DNA from: Promineifilum sp.
GTDB taxonomy: Bacteria; Chloroflexota; Anaerolineae; Promineifilales; Promineifilaceae
NCBI GenBank assembly: GCA_019454405.1
Contig: JACFOH010000015.1
Location: 1 to 36,769 of the forward strand
Reading direction: 5' to 3'
DNA: 36,769 nt
How positions within the stretch are numbered: position 1 is the first letter of the stretch; every line of letters starts with the position of its first letter. The notes under the pieces are model-generated. The model saw nothing but the letters and a program-made list of their open reading frames with translations. It had not been told where the DNA came from and did not search any database. Shown here piece by piece: positions 1-8,364 of the stretch. A program made the translations under genes and the position numbers.

Positions 1-674
1 TTCAGCGCGTTGCCGCCGGTGGTTGTTTCCGGGCTGCCGAACATGACGCCGATCTTCTCGCGCAACTGGTTGGTGAAGATGACGACGGTGTTGGTTTGCT
101 TGATGGCTCCGGAGAGCTTGCGCAGCGCCTGGGACATCAGACGTGCCTGCAAGCCGACATGGGTATCGCCCATCTCGCCTTCGATCTCCGCTCGGGGGAC
201 AAGGGCGGCTACGGAGTCGATGACGACGACGTCCATGGTGCCGGAGCGGATGAGCGCGTCGGCGATTTCCAGGGCTTGTTCACCGGTGTCGGGTTGAGAG
301 ACGTAGAGTTCATCGATATTGACGCCGCAGCGGGCGGCATAGGTGGGGTCGAGGGCGTGCTCCATATCGATGAAGGCGCAGATGCCGCCGAGCTTCTGGG
401 CTTCGGCGATGATATGTTGGCAGAGGGTGGTCTTGCCGGAGGACTCGGGGCCGTAGATCTCGATGATGCGGCCGCGCGGAACGCCGCCGACACCCAGCGC
501 GATATCGAGAGAGATCGCGCCGGTAGGGATGGTCTGAATATGCAAATTATGGCCTTCGCCGAGGCGCATGATGGTGCCTTCCCCGAAGCGTTTGGTCAGG
601 GAATCGATTGTTTTGTCGAGGATTACTTGGCGGCCGTCGTCCGCGTTATTGGTACTACCATTGTTACGGGGCAT
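1..674 (-). CDS. recA: RecA recombinase, C-terminal part outside the window
   Basis: RecA is the DNA-dependent ATPase that forms filaments on single-stranded DNA for homologous recombination and triggers LexA self-cleavage in the SOS response. The first 224 residues are in the window; about a third of the protein is missing at the left edge. Visible family marks are the N-terminal stretch [13 protein letters not shown], Walker A GPESSGKT at residues 75-82, Walker [11 protein letters not shown] near 149-158, and the L2-loop region [21 protein letters not shown] near 201-221. The ATG at 672-674 is chosen because AGGAG lies 7-8 nt upstream on the minus strand and the N-terminus matches the family. 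The upstream gap carries a promoter with an SOS-like palindrome, so DNA-damage control is likely. Identification is certain; only the 3' end is unseen. Confidence 0.98.
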   Translation of the reverse strand, partial: MPRNNGSTNNADDGRQVILDKTIDSLTKRFGEGTIMRLGEGHNLHIQTIPTGAISLDIALGVGGVPRGRIIEIYGPESSGKTTLCQHIIAEAQKLGGICAFIDMEHALDPTYAARCGVNIDELYVSQPDTGEQALEIADALIRSGTMDVVVIDSVAALVPRAEIEGEMGDTHVGLQARLMSQALRKLSGAIKQTNTVVIFTNQLREKIGVMFGSPETTTGGNAL

Positions 675-739
675 GGAATGACTCCTGAATTATGAGCATG
701 CTAATCCGCGTAGCCAGCAGATCGGCCACGCATAATGGA

Positions 740-802
740 ATTATACTAGCACGAATGTTCGGATATGTCAATGCCTAAGATAAATAACCGAACGATCGTT
801 CA
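740..802 (-). promoter_or_regulatory. recA promoter with SOS (LexA) box
   Basis: Reading the minus strand, TTGACA (766-771) is followed by TAGTAT (743-748, 17-bp spacer) or TATAAT (740-745, 20-bp spacer), so a -10 lies about 65 nt before the recA ATG. Upstream, at 789-802, is CGAAC-GATC-GTTCA, matching the Gram-positive-type LexA operator CGAACNNNNGTTCG at nine of ten fixed positions. A shorter dyad, CGAA-CA-TTCG (752-761 on minus), sits between the -35 and -10. LexA repression of recA is the inference; the operator consensus is established knowledge. Confidence 0.7.
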
Positions 803-817
803 TAAGATAGGAGTTGA

Positions 818-2353
818 CTAATTTATAGCTTTTCGGGCGCGTGCGATGTACCACAGTTCACGTAACTCTCGTCCGCCTAGCGCCCAGCTAACAGTTATGT
901 AGCTCAGGCCTCCGACGGCCACGCCGAGCGCGAGGAGGGGAAAGATTCCGTCGACGAAGCGACCGATCAGCCATATGGTTACGCTCATGGCGATTGTGGC
1001 TATGAGTGCGCGAAAGAAGGAGAGTTGTAGTTCTCGACCGCCGAGACCATTCAGGTCGCGGCGATTCAATTCGAATAACACAATAGCCAATAAGGTGAAG
1101 CTAATCGCCGATGCCAGGGCTAACCCTGTGACGCCTAGCCTGCCTACTAACAGCACGGAAGCGGCCGCGGTGACTACGAACCAGCCGATGTAGGATAGCA
1201 TCGGCACAAACGTGTTATGTCGTGCGTAGAAGAGCCGAGCCACGATCTCCAGGGTCGATTCACTGACGATGCGAATACTGAACACGGCCAAAATAGTATA
1301 GACCAGTTGCGTCGCCTGCTCATCGAACGCACCGCCTTGAAATAACAAGGTGATGATTGGGCGGCCCAGCAACACTGTTGCGGCCGCGGCGGGCATGGTA
1401 AGCGTCCAGATGATGCTCAGCGTACGGCCGGCCATACGCTTCAGCCCGTCGATATCGCCGGCGTTGAACAACTCTGCGAGCGTCGGAAAGACCACCAACG
1501 CAATGGCCGTGCCAAAGAGCGTTTGCGGGAATTGCATCAGCGCGTAACCATAGAAATAGCCTGACGTCGCTCCCGTAGGAAGTCCCGATGCGAAGCGGAT
1601 TACCACCAGATCGGCCAATTGGATCATTCCCAATGTTACGATACGTGGTCCCATCAGCCGGACAAGCTCATGGATCCCCTGCATCTTAATGGCTAATTGA
1701 GGCCGATAGCCCACGCCGTACCGTATCAGGGCAGGGATCTGTATGAGTACAAAGATCACTCCTCCAACGACCGTGCCCCATGCCAAGCCCATGATACCCA
1801 TCGAAGGGACCAGGACGAAAATACCGAAGAAATAGCCGGCATCGAGGGCAAGCGTGGCCAGGGCGGGCAGGATGAAATGTTGGTGGGCGTTGAGGATGCT
1901 GCTGAGCACTCCGCCGATGCCGAATATGGTCGTCTGGACCAAAATAACCCGCATAATTTGTGCGGTCAATTGTTGCTGTTGAGGCGAAAAATCGGGTACC
2001 AGAACGTGTTGAGTCAGCCAGGGCGCGAACAAGGCTCCCAAGGCCGATATTCCACCCAACAGCAGGATGACCAGAGTTAGAACTGTATTCGCTAGGCGCG
2101 TGCTGTCGGCGCGGCTCTCTTGCGTCAGATATTGGCTGTAGATGGGTATGAAGGCCGCTGCAAGGGATCCGCCGGCGATCACGACAAAGAATACCTCGGG
2201 TAGCTGGTTGGCGGCTGTGAAGGCATCGTAGGCGGGTGTGGTGCCGAATGCCTGAGCCACAAACCGTGCCCGCAGGAGACCTACGATCTTGCTGAGGCCG
2301 AATATGGCAATGACCAGTATCGAGGAACGAAGGAGGTGTCTGGCTCTCTGCAT
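818..2353 (-). CDS. murJ: MurJ-type lipid II flippase (MviN)
   Basis: This 511-residue polytopic membrane protein is of the MOP superfamily. MurJ flips undecaprenyl-linked lipid II across the cytoplasmic membrane for peptidoglycan synthesis. The N-terminal block GLSKIVGLLRARFVAQAFG, followed by AYDAFTAANQLPEVFF, is diagnostic, and the length and roughly 14 hydrophobic segments fit the family. The ATG at 2351-2353 has no Shine-Dalgarno sequence; instead TAGAAT (2364-2369, minus) lies only 10 nt upstream, which suggests a leaderless transcript, though no good -35 is visible. It is divergent from the dipeptidase at 2515 and followed by recA after a 143-nt gap that carries recA's own promoter. 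A related polysaccharide-exporting MOP flippase is a less likely alternative. Confidence 0.93.
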   Translation of the reverse strand: MQRARHLLRSSILVIAIFGLSKIVGLLRARFVAQAFGTTPAYDAFTAANQLPEVFFVVIAGGSLAAAFIPIYSQYLTQESRADSTRLANTVLTLVILLLGGISALGALFAPWLTQHVLVPDFSPQQQQLTAQIMRVILVQTTIFGIGGVLSSILNAHQHFILPALATLALDAGYFFGIFVLVPSMGIMGLAWGTVVGGVIFVLIQIPALIRYGVGYRPQLAIKMQGIHELVRLMGPRIVTLGMIQLADLVVIRFASGLPTGATSGYFYGYALMQFPQTLFGTAIALVVFPTLAELFNAGDIDGLKRMAGRTLSIIWTLTMPAAAATVLLGRPIITLLFQGGAFDEQATQLVYTILAVFSIRIVSESTLEIVARLFYARHNTFVPMLSYIGWFVVTAAASVLLVGRLGVTGLALASAISFTLLAIVLFELNRRDLNGLGGRELQLSFFRALIATIAMSVTIWLIGRFVDGIFPLLALGVAVGGLSYITVSWALGGRELRELWYIARARKAIN

Positions 2354-2467
2354 ATGGGTAACAATTCTATCCGGAACGAGCCGGTGGGCTACTTAGGGCT
2401 TCTGGTGTGATTCAAACTTTCTCCCTGACCTTCATCGTGAATATCGATATCCCATCGATTGAACTTC

Positions 2468-2501
2468 TGTTATAGTTCACCATCCGTACACGGACCGGAG
2501 G
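2468..2501 (+). promoter_or_regulatory. Extended -10 and ribosome binding site of the M20 peptidase gene
   Basis: TG-T-TATAGT at 2468-2476 is an extended -10 element; no convincing -35 accompanies it. GGAGG at 2497-2501 is the likely ribosome binding site, 13 nt before the ATG at 2515, slightly far. Seen directly; function inferred. Confidence 0.4.
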
Positions 2502-2514
2502 ATAATTAAACCAT

Positions 2515-3894
2515 ATGACTCACGATGATATGAAGGCCCTCGAGGCCCGGATAGATGCACGAATTGATGAGACTCTCGATTTCTGGATTGGTCAACTCGG
2601 TCGCCTTTGCGCGCAACCCAGTATCTCTGCCCAAGGCGTCGGCATCCAGGAATGCGCTGAATTGACGGCCACGATGCTGCGCGAGCAGGGTTTTTCGGCC
2701 GAGATATTGCCCACCGGCGGCAGCCCTATCGTTTTTGGCGAGAGTGCCGGTAAATCAAACCGTACACTGCTGCTCTATAATCATTATGATGTACAACCTC
2801 CCGAGCCGCTGGAATTATGGGAGACGCCGCCCTTCACTCTGACTCGTGTGGGCGATACGTTGTGCGCCCGAGGCGTTAGTGACGACAAAGGCCCGCTTAT
2901 TACCCGCATGGCGGCCGTCGCGGCCGTCCGGGACGTTTTGGGCGAATTGCCGCTACGCGTTAAATATTTCGTCGAGGGGGAAGAGGAGGTTGGCAGCCCG
3001 AATATCCCTGGTGCGATCGATGCCTACAAGGATAAATTCGCCGCTGATGGCTGCATCTGGGAATTTGGTTCGGTCGATTATTCTGGCCGCCCCGAACAGA
3101 CGTTAGGTATGCGCGGCCTGTGCTATGTCGAGTTATCGGTGGAGACGGCCGCTATGGATTGCCATTCCGGCCTGGGCGGGTCTCTCATCCCTAATGCGGC
3201 CTGGAGATTAGTCTGGGCATTGAACACTATCAAAGGTCCTGATGAGCGCATCCGGATTCCAGGTTTCTATGACAACGCCTTACCGGCCACCGCTCGTGAC
3301 ATGGAATATCTGGCCAAGCAGCCCGACGATGCCGCCGACCTTCTGGAGACGTACGGTTTGAAAGGCTTCTTGCTGGGGAAGAGCGGAGGCGTCGAGCTGC
3401 GTCGTATGGCTGTTTTCGAGCCGTCTGCCACTATCAACGGTCTCGATTCCGGCTATCAGGGGCCGGGAGCTAAAACCGTTCTCCCTGCGCGAGCCAGTGC
3501 CAAAATCGACTTTCGTCTCGTACCTGACCAAACCCCGGAAGAGATCGTTCCTTTGCTGCGCGCTCACCTGGACGCCGAGGGCTTCGAGGATGTAGCTGTT
3601 CGTTATGTGGCTGGGGTAAAACCGGCGCGCACCGATCCCGACGATCCTTTCGTCCAGTTATCGATTCAGGCTGCAGAGGATGTGTACGGGCTGGAGCCTA
3701 TCGTTGCTCCGCTCATCGGTGGCAGTGGCCCACTGCATCCGTTTATCCATGTGTTGGGTGTGCCGGTGGTTACATCCGGCTGTGGCTACCCGCATAGCCG
3801 GGTGCATGCGCCTAACGAGAACATCCGTATCCCTGACTTCATCAACGGGATACGCCATACCGCTCGAATTATCACGCGATTCGCGGCGATGTAG
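2515..3894 (+). CDS. M20/M25/M40 family dipeptidase (carnosinase-like)
   Basis: This is a 459-residue di-zinc metallopeptidase of the M20 family, probably a cytoplasmic dipeptidase. Metal and catalytic motifs appear in order: YNHYDVQPPE (His90, Asp92), GVSDDKGP (Asp123/124), VEGEEEVGS (Glu156/157), the dimerisation-domain stretch DCHSGLGGSLIPNA, and the C-terminal CGYPHSRVHAPNE with the last metal-binding His. The length fits the DUG1/carnosinase branch. No signal peptide is visible. GGAGG lies upstream of the ATG, and a convergent terminator follows the stop. It is a single-gene unit, divergent from murJ. The exact substrate (Xaa-His, Cys-Gly or other dipeptides) cannot be read from sequence. 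Confidence 0.93.
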   Translation: MTHDDMKALEARIDARIDETLDFWIGQLGRLCAQPSISAQGVGIQECAELTATMLREQGFSAEILPTGGSPIVFGESAGKSNRTLLLYNHYDVQPPEPLELWETPPFTLTRVGDTLCARGVSDDKGPLITRMAAVAAVRDVLGELPLRVKYFVEGEEEVGSPNIPGAIDAYKDKFAADGCIWEFGSVDYSGRPEQTLGMRGLCYVELSVETAAMDCHSGLGGSLIPNAAWRLVWALNTIKGPDERIRIPGFYDNALPATARDMEYLAKQPDDAADLLETYGLKGFLLGKSGGVELRRMAVFEPSATINGLDSGYQGPGAKTVLPARASAKIDFRLVPDQTPEEIVPLLRAHLDAEGFEDVAVRYVAGVKPARTDPDDPFVQLSIQAAEDVYGLEPIVAPLIGGSGPLHPFIHVLGVPVVTSGCGYPHSRVHAPNENIRIPDFINGIRHTARIITRFAAM

Positions 3895-3899
3895 GTTAT

Positions 3900-3959
3900 A
3901 AATAGGACAGGCCACTGAGAGGTGTTTTTCTCGGCGGCCTGCCCTATGTTGTCCTATTT
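3900..3959. terminator. Convergent terminator between peptidase and phosphomutase genes
   Basis: A 10-bp perfect inverted repeat pairs AAATAGGACA (3900-3909) with TGTCCTATTT (3950-3959). A nested stem (3902-3913 with 3936-3947, one mismatch) offers an alternative fold. A/T runs flank the stem on both strands, so it could stop transcription from both converging genes. It overlaps the last codons of the minus-strand gene. Confidence 0.65.
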
Positions 3960-5384
3960 TTCGGCCGCTGCAATAGCTTCCCCAAAATCGAGCAAGGCCT
4001 TCACTCTCTGATCGCTTGGCGCTTCGGCATACACCCGTAGCACTGGTTCCGTTCCTGAGGGCCGGATCAATAGCCAGCTTCCGTCATCAAGGTAATACTT
4101 GATACCGTCGCTTGTACGCACCTCCTCCACCTGGACTCCGGAGATCGCGTTGGGCGCAGTGTCGATCAGCTTGCGTGTCAATTCCGACTTGTTGACCGGG
4201 CGGGACAATTTCAGATCCGTGCGCGCATACTGTGCCGGACCATAGGTCTCCAGTAGATCGTCTACCAGGACATGTAGTGGTTGATGAGCCTCGGCCATGA
4301 CTTCCAGCAATAACAATCCCATCAGCACGCCGTCGCCCTCCGGGATATGGCCGTAGATACTCATGCCGCCCGATTCCTCACCGCCCATTACGACATGGTC
4401 GCCGATCATCAGGTCGGCGATATGACCAAACCCGACAGGCGTTTCTACCACCTCCAGGCCGTATTCGGCCGCGATCCGATCGATCATCCGCGTTGTTGAG
4501 ACGGTGCGAACTACTCGGCCCCGCATTCCTCGCTTTTTGAGCAGGTGGCGCAGGATTAGCCCGAAGATGCGATGAGGATCGACAAATTGTCCGCGCGCAT
4601 CCATCGCGCCGATACGGTCGGCGTCGCCGTCGGTCGCCAGGCCGGCGTGACGATTGCTGTTTTGCATCACTGAGGCCAGGAGAGTTAGGTGTCTGGCGAT
4701 CGGTTCGGGGTGAATGCCTCCGAAGCCCGGGTTCATCTCGTCACGGAGGTTGAGCACATTGGTGCGGGTGCGCGTTAACATCTCACTGATCATTCGTCGT
4801 CCGGCACCGTACATGGAATCATGGACGACTCTCAACTCGCCTTCGTGGATGATATCCAGGTCTAGCAGGGAGCCTAGATGCTCATAGTAGGCCCACGATG
4901 GATCGAATTTGACGACACGCTCCTGCCGGATCGCTTCTTCAATCGACATTAAACGCGCCGGACGGCCATCAGCGACATTCCTTTCCAGAAGGCCCTCGAC
5001 GCGCCGGTGATGTTCAACGCTCGCGCTGCCGCCATAAGATGCCTTTAGTTTGACCCCGTTGTAGCGCGGTGGATTGTGACTTGCTGTAATCATTACTCCG
5101 GCGGTGGCTTTGCGGTCAAAGACGGCATAGCTGATTGTCGGTGTTGGCGTATCAGCCCGCGCTAGTAGCGTCTGAATATCGTTGGCGGCCATCACACAAG
5201 CGACCTCAGCCGCATAGCGATCGGATAGAAAGCGGGTATCGAAGCCAATGACGACGCTTGGGTCCGTCGGGTTCTCTTCGCGGATGAAATCTGCGATCGC
5301 TTGAGCGACCAACCGAAGATTATCGAACGTGAATTCTTCACTGATGACGGCACGCCAGCCGTCGGTTCCAAATTTGACTGTCAT
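3954..5384 (-). CDS. Phosphoglucomutase/phosphomannomutase (alpha-D-phosphohexomutase)
   Basis: This 476-residue enzyme of the phosphohexomutase superfamily interconverts hexose 1- and 6-phosphates through a phosphoserine. Motifs in order: KFGTDGWRA (residues 4-12), the phosphoserine loop TASHNP (100-105, Ser102), the Mg-binding loop TDGDADRIG (251-259), the sugar-specificity loop GGEESGG (334-340) and the C-terminal phosphate loop RPSGTEP. The GEESGG loop is typical of glucose/mannose-type mutases rather than GlmM. It is third in a minus-strand run after a histidine phosphatase and a glycerate kinase, with an 84-nt gap before it, and may supply glucose-1-phosphate for the UDP-glucose pyrophosphorylase at 25212-26669. 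Phosphoglucomutase versus phosphomannomutase activity is undecided. Confidence 0.92.
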   Translation of the reverse strand: MTVKFGTDGWRAVISEEFTFDNLRLVAQAIADFIREENPTDPSVVIGFDTRFLSDRYAAEVACVMAANDIQTLLARADTPTPTISYAVFDRKATAGVMITASHNPPRYNGVKLKASYGGSASVEHHRRVEGLLERNVADGRPARLMSIEEAIRQERVVKFDPSWAYYEHLGSLLDLDIIHEGELRVVHDSMYGAGRRMISEMLTRTRTNVLNLRDEMNPGFGGIHPEPIARHLTLLASVMQNSNRHAGLATDGDADRIGAMDARGQFVDPHRIFGLILRHLLKKRGMRGRVVRTVSTTRMIDRIAAEYGLEVVETPVGFGHIADLMIGDHVVMGGEESGGMSIYGHIPEGDGVLMGLLLLEVMAEAHQPLHVLVDDLLETYGPAQYARTDLKLSRPVNKSELTRKLIDTAPNAISGVQVEEVRTSDGIKYYLDDGSWLLIRPSGTEPVLRVYAEAPSDQRVKALLDFGEAIAAAEK

Positions 5385-5468
5385 AACTCACTTGTAATGA
5401 AATTCGCACCGGCTGTCTTGCAAGGCCTCCTTACCGCAGATAAGTGATAGCCGGCTCCTCGGGCATCA

Positions 5469-6836
5469 TTACCCATAGGATAGAATGACCACGAGATCGT
5501 TTACATTTGTTTCAGTTGGCCCGGTCACGATGAGATGTGGATCCGTGCGCCCGCGACTTAATTCATCAAGCTTTAGAAAGAAGTTGTAGCTATCGTTATC
5601 GATCAGTCGATTGATTGGGTTTAGCCCATAAGATCGGGCCAGACGGTATGTCTCGCCCGAAATGACCGCACCGGCGGCCGGGGTTGGCCCATCTTCGCCG
5701 TCGGTGCTGAAGCTCATGACGACGGACTTGGGTTGGCGATCCAGGGCGATAGCGGCGGCCAACGCCAGCTCCTGGTTCCGGCCTCCTTGGCCGCTCCCGC
5801 GTACGGTGACCGTCGTCTCGCCTCCCATGACCAAACAGTGGCCTGGCGGCAAGTCTCGTGCAATCCCGCCCGCCAAACGGCCGATCTCTCGCGCTTGTCC
5901 ATCCAGGTGAACAGTTAGCAATTGGCCGACAAACCCCTGACGGATGGCCGCCACCAGTCCTGCGGTCGCTGCATTTCTGACATCGCCGACGACGAAATTA
6001 CGCACTGATGGCCGTGGGGCCTGGTGCAAGTGTCGTGTTTGGTTCAGCGCCAGAGCCAATCGTCCCCATTGCTCGCGATCCAGTTGTCGGGCGATATCGT
6101 ACCGGCCCAACACCTGCACCGCGCTAACGACCAGATCGCTTTCAGGTACGGTCGGACCACTACCGATGATATTCATCGGGTTCCCGACGACATCGGACAG
6201 GATCAGACCGTAGCAGGTAGCCGGGCTGGCGGCGCGAGCCAAGCCGCCGCTTTTTACACGGTCAACTGCCCGACGAACGGCGTTTAATTCGTTGATGGTG
6301 CAGCCGCTGTTTAGAAGCAATTCCACGACTCTGCGCAGATCGTCCAGCGGCAACATCGGGCGCGTCAAGAGTGATGATGTGCCCCCCGAAATGAGACATA
6401 AGACGACGTCTTCGCGCTCCAGCCCCGACACCATTTCCAGTATCTTCTTGGTGGCGGCGACACTGCGTACATCCGGGATAGGATGAGAACCTTGATAGAT
6501 GGCGATTTTGCCGGAGGCTAGTTCACCCGGCATAGTAACGCCCTGATCCTTCAGGAGAATGATCCCTTGTGTCAGAGCGTTACCTACGACTCGTAGTGCG
6601 GCTCGGGCCATGGGTATAGCTGCTTTACCTGTGGCCACCAGGAATAGTCGCCCGCGGCCCAGTTCGATGCGCTCTTCGTTAGGCTCCCGGCCGATGATCA
6701 ACGTCTGCCCATCGCGCGACAGGAAACGGCTGACTGCCGCATCTGCATCGGCCGCAGCAATGGACGCGGCGACGATCTCGTCGACATGGCGCCGATAATC
6801 AGCGTACCTAGGGGTGATTGGCGGGCTCAGCATCAT
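5469..6836 (-). CDS. Glycerate 2-kinase, GckA/MOFRL type
   Basis: This 455-residue protein has the two-domain layout of the GckA family (DUF4147 plus C-terminal MOFRL domain), which phosphorylates D-glycerate, usually to 2-phosphoglycerate. Marks are LFLVATGKAA near residue 85, LISGGTSSLL, ILSDVVGNPMNIIGSGPT, the glycine-rich GSGQGGRNQELALAAA, FSTDGEDGPTPAAGA, and the terminal TGPTETNVNDL. It starts 16 nt after the stop of the upstream histidine phosphatase, so the two are probably co-transcribed. The first codon may be either of two adjacent ATGs. It probably feeds glycerate into lower glycolysis; the 2- versus 3-phosphate product is inferred from the family. Confidence 0.92.
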   Translation of the reverse strand: MMLSPPITPRYADYRRHVDEIVAASIAAADADAAVSRFLSRDGQTLIIGREPNEERIELGRGRLFLVATGKAAIPMARAALRVVGNALTQGIILLKDQGVTMPGELASGKIAIYQGSHPIPDVRSVAATKKILEMVSGLEREDVVLCLISGGTSSLLTRPMLPLDDLRRVVELLLNSGCTINELNAVRRAVDRVKSGGLARAASPATCYGLILSDVVGNPMNIIGSGPTVPESDLVVSAVQVLGRYDIARQLDREQWGRLALALNQTRHLHQAPRPSVRNFVVGDVRNAATAGLVAAIRQGFVGQLLTVHLDGQAREIGRLAGGIARDLPPGHCLVMGGETTVTVRGSGQGGRNQELALAAAIALDRQPKSVVMSFSTDGEDGPTPAAGAVISGETYRLARSYGLNPINRLIDNDSYNFFLKLDELSRGRTDPHLIVTGPTETNVNDLVVILSYG

Positions 6837-6852
6837 AGGCGAGGTGAGTATA

Positions 6853-7515
6853 TCACGACGGTTTGTCCTGTACGACCGCCCCAGCCAGCCCCGGACCGCT
6901 TTGATTTAACTCCAGATGAGCGCTATCGTTCAGCCCTATCAATCTAGCATGTCCGCTCTCAATAGACACGCGGCTGATGGAGGTGTTGTCGCCGACTGAG
7001 AGTAACGAGTGTCCGGATGGCGGCAGATCCAACAAGTGGACTAACGTCGCCAGAATCATCCCGCCATGAGTCACTATGGCGATTGTTTCTTCGGGGTGTC
7101 GTGTCAGTAGCTCGCGGCACCCCAACGCTGCGCGCCTGATGACGCTTTCATGTGCTTCAGATCCGGGGATGCCTGCCATGGGGCCGAGCGTTCGTGCCGC
7201 CCAAACCTCAGGAAAACGGGTCGCAATTTCTTCTGTGGTTAGCCCTTCAGCTTCGCCAAGATCGCGCTCGCGCCAAATGGGGTCGACAGTCGGCCGTAAT
7301 TCCAATGACTTGCCAAGAATATCGGCCGTTTCACGTGCCCTAAGCAGATCGGACGAGTAAAGATGGTCTATCTTCCACGTTGACATTCGCTGACCAAGTA
7401 GGTATGCCTGTTGGATGCCGGTTTCTGACAAGGGCGGATTGGCGTGCCCTTGCCACTTCTTCAACGCGTTCCAGGTGCTCTGGCCGTGCCGAACGAAAAT
7501 CAAATGTGTTGTCAT
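6853..7515 (-). CDS. Histidine phosphatase family protein (phosphoglycerate mutase-like)
   Basis: This 220-residue branch-1 histidine phosphatase carries the catalytic motif VRHGQSTWN with His10 as phospho-acceptor. Further on are SDLLRARETA, the catalytic-acid region WRERDLGEAEG, and VTHGGM with the second active-site histidine. AAGGGA lies just upstream of the ATG at 7515. It is followed after 16 nt by glycerate kinase and then by a phosphohexomutase, so a phosphorylated glycerate or sugar ester is a reasonable substrate guess. Members of this family include cofactor-dependent mutases, alpha-ribazole phosphatase and glucosyl-3-phosphoglycerate phosphatase; sequence alone does not separate them, and no GpgS-like partner is in the window. 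Confidence 0.88.
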   Translation of the reverse strand: MTTHLIFVRHGQSTWNALKKWQGHANPPLSETGIQQAYLLGQRMSTWKIDHLYSSDLLRARETADILGKSLELRPTVDPIWRERDLGEAEGLTTEEIATRFPEVWAARTLGPMAGIPGSEAHESVIRRAALGCRELLTRHPEETIAIVTHGGMILATLVHLLDLPPSGHSLLSVGDNTSISRVSIESGHARLIGLNDSAHLELNQSGPGLAGAVVQDKPS

Positions 7516-7551
7516 AGATTCCCTTGGGAAAGGTTGGATGATCCTGTGAGG

Positions 7552-8259
7552 CTATTGAAGCCTCGCCTGTTTTGTAGATGGCGCTTGCTGATTGTGAAGG
7601 GGTTTTATCATATCACCGCTCAGCCGGGCCAGTGTTGGTCCATCGATGAGGGTCATCGGTTTATCGGCCGCCCAGGCACGAGCGCTTTCTGAAATGCCGG
7701 CTGTTGTCACAAGGAAGCCATGGAAGGCACGCTCGTGGACCATCGTTCCGAACAATTCGCGCACGATATCCGGGCCGATGGCATGCCGGTAGCGTTTGCA
7801 CTGTACGATGGCCAGGCGACCATTAGCTTGTCTCACGGTCAGATCGACCCCCAGGTCTCCCGTACGCCCGCGGATTTCTACGACATAGCCGCGCCTTTCG
7901 AATAGGCCGGCCACGAAGCGTTCAAATTCTTGCGGGCTGAGGGCGTATAGCTGTTCAACGGTCACTGTCCCGCGGAAGCCGCGCCTTAGTTCCTGCATTT
8001 GCCAGGTCAGCAAAGCCCATAAAGCGATGAGCGTCAATAAGCCCGCACCGGTTAGCAATCCAAGTATGTCGATTAGCCACCTCGGGGCGCTATCGAATGA
8101 ATCGGCGGCTAAACCATAGCGCCAAAGGATCCACAGGATAAACACACCGGTAAGAAGTGATAATAGCCAGGTTAGCCGGGTGATTCGCTGGCGGGTGACG
8201 GGAGTATTGTAAATAACGGCGGGTTGACGCCGGGCCGAGGCGGAAAGTCTGACAATCAT
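7552..8259 (-). CDS. Membrane-anchored Mrr-like restriction endonuclease domain protein
   Basis: This 235-residue protein has two transmembrane helices (about residues 30-48 and 61-86) followed by a cytoplasmic nuclease domain of the Mrr_cat family. The domain shows SPQEFERFVAGLFERRGY, then GDLGVDLTV with Asp139 and IVQCKRY with Gln153 and Lys155, giving the intact D-(Q/E)xK catalytic set, and later VTTAGISESARAWA. The family includes methylation-dependent restriction enzymes; membrane-tethered versions are common but poorly characterised. No methylase or specificity subunit is nearby. It ends 36 nt before the histidine phosphatase gene. The substrate is unknown, and a role in DNA defence or turnover is only inference. 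Confidence 0.85.
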   Translation of the reverse strand: MIVRLSASARRQPAVIYNTPVTRQRITRLTWLLSLLTGVFILWILWRYGLAADSFDSAPRWLIDILGLLTGAGLLTLIALWALLTWQMQELRRGFRGTVTVEQLYALSPQEFERFVAGLFERRGYVVEIRGRTGDLGVDLTVRQANGRLAIVQCKRYRHAIGPDIVRELFGTMVHERAFHGFLVTTAGISESARAWAADKPMTLIDGPTLARLSGDMIKPLHNQQAPSTKQARLQ

Positions 8260-8325
8260 AGTATGCGATCCGGGACGGCAATTCGCCCGGACAGTATTGT
8301 ATGTCGCCGGCCGCTGATGCTCAAA

Positions 8326-8354
8326 TTGAAACTCTTATCGCCCGGTGCTATAGT
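8326..8354 (+). promoter_or_regulatory. Promoter of the small membrane protein gene
   Basis: TTGAAA (8326-8331) and TATAGT (8349-8354) are separated by exactly 17 bp, a near-consensus sigma-70 promoter. The expected transcription start, about 8361, lies only 3-5 nt before the ATG at 8365, which implies a leaderless or nearly leaderless mRNA. Confidence 0.7.
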
Positions 8355-8364
8355 TGCGCTCGAT

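Noticed and set aside
1..695. Plus-strand 199-residue open frame over the recA region
   Set aside because: It is antisense to recA, whose minus-strand frame has full conserved motifs, a promoter and a ribosome binding site.
5370..5468. AAGGAGG with a TTG-initiated 11-codon frame just before the phosphohexomutase gene
   Set aside because: The Shine-Dalgarno to TTG distance is about 2 nt, the frame has no codon bias or hairpin partner, and no terminator follows; probably chance.
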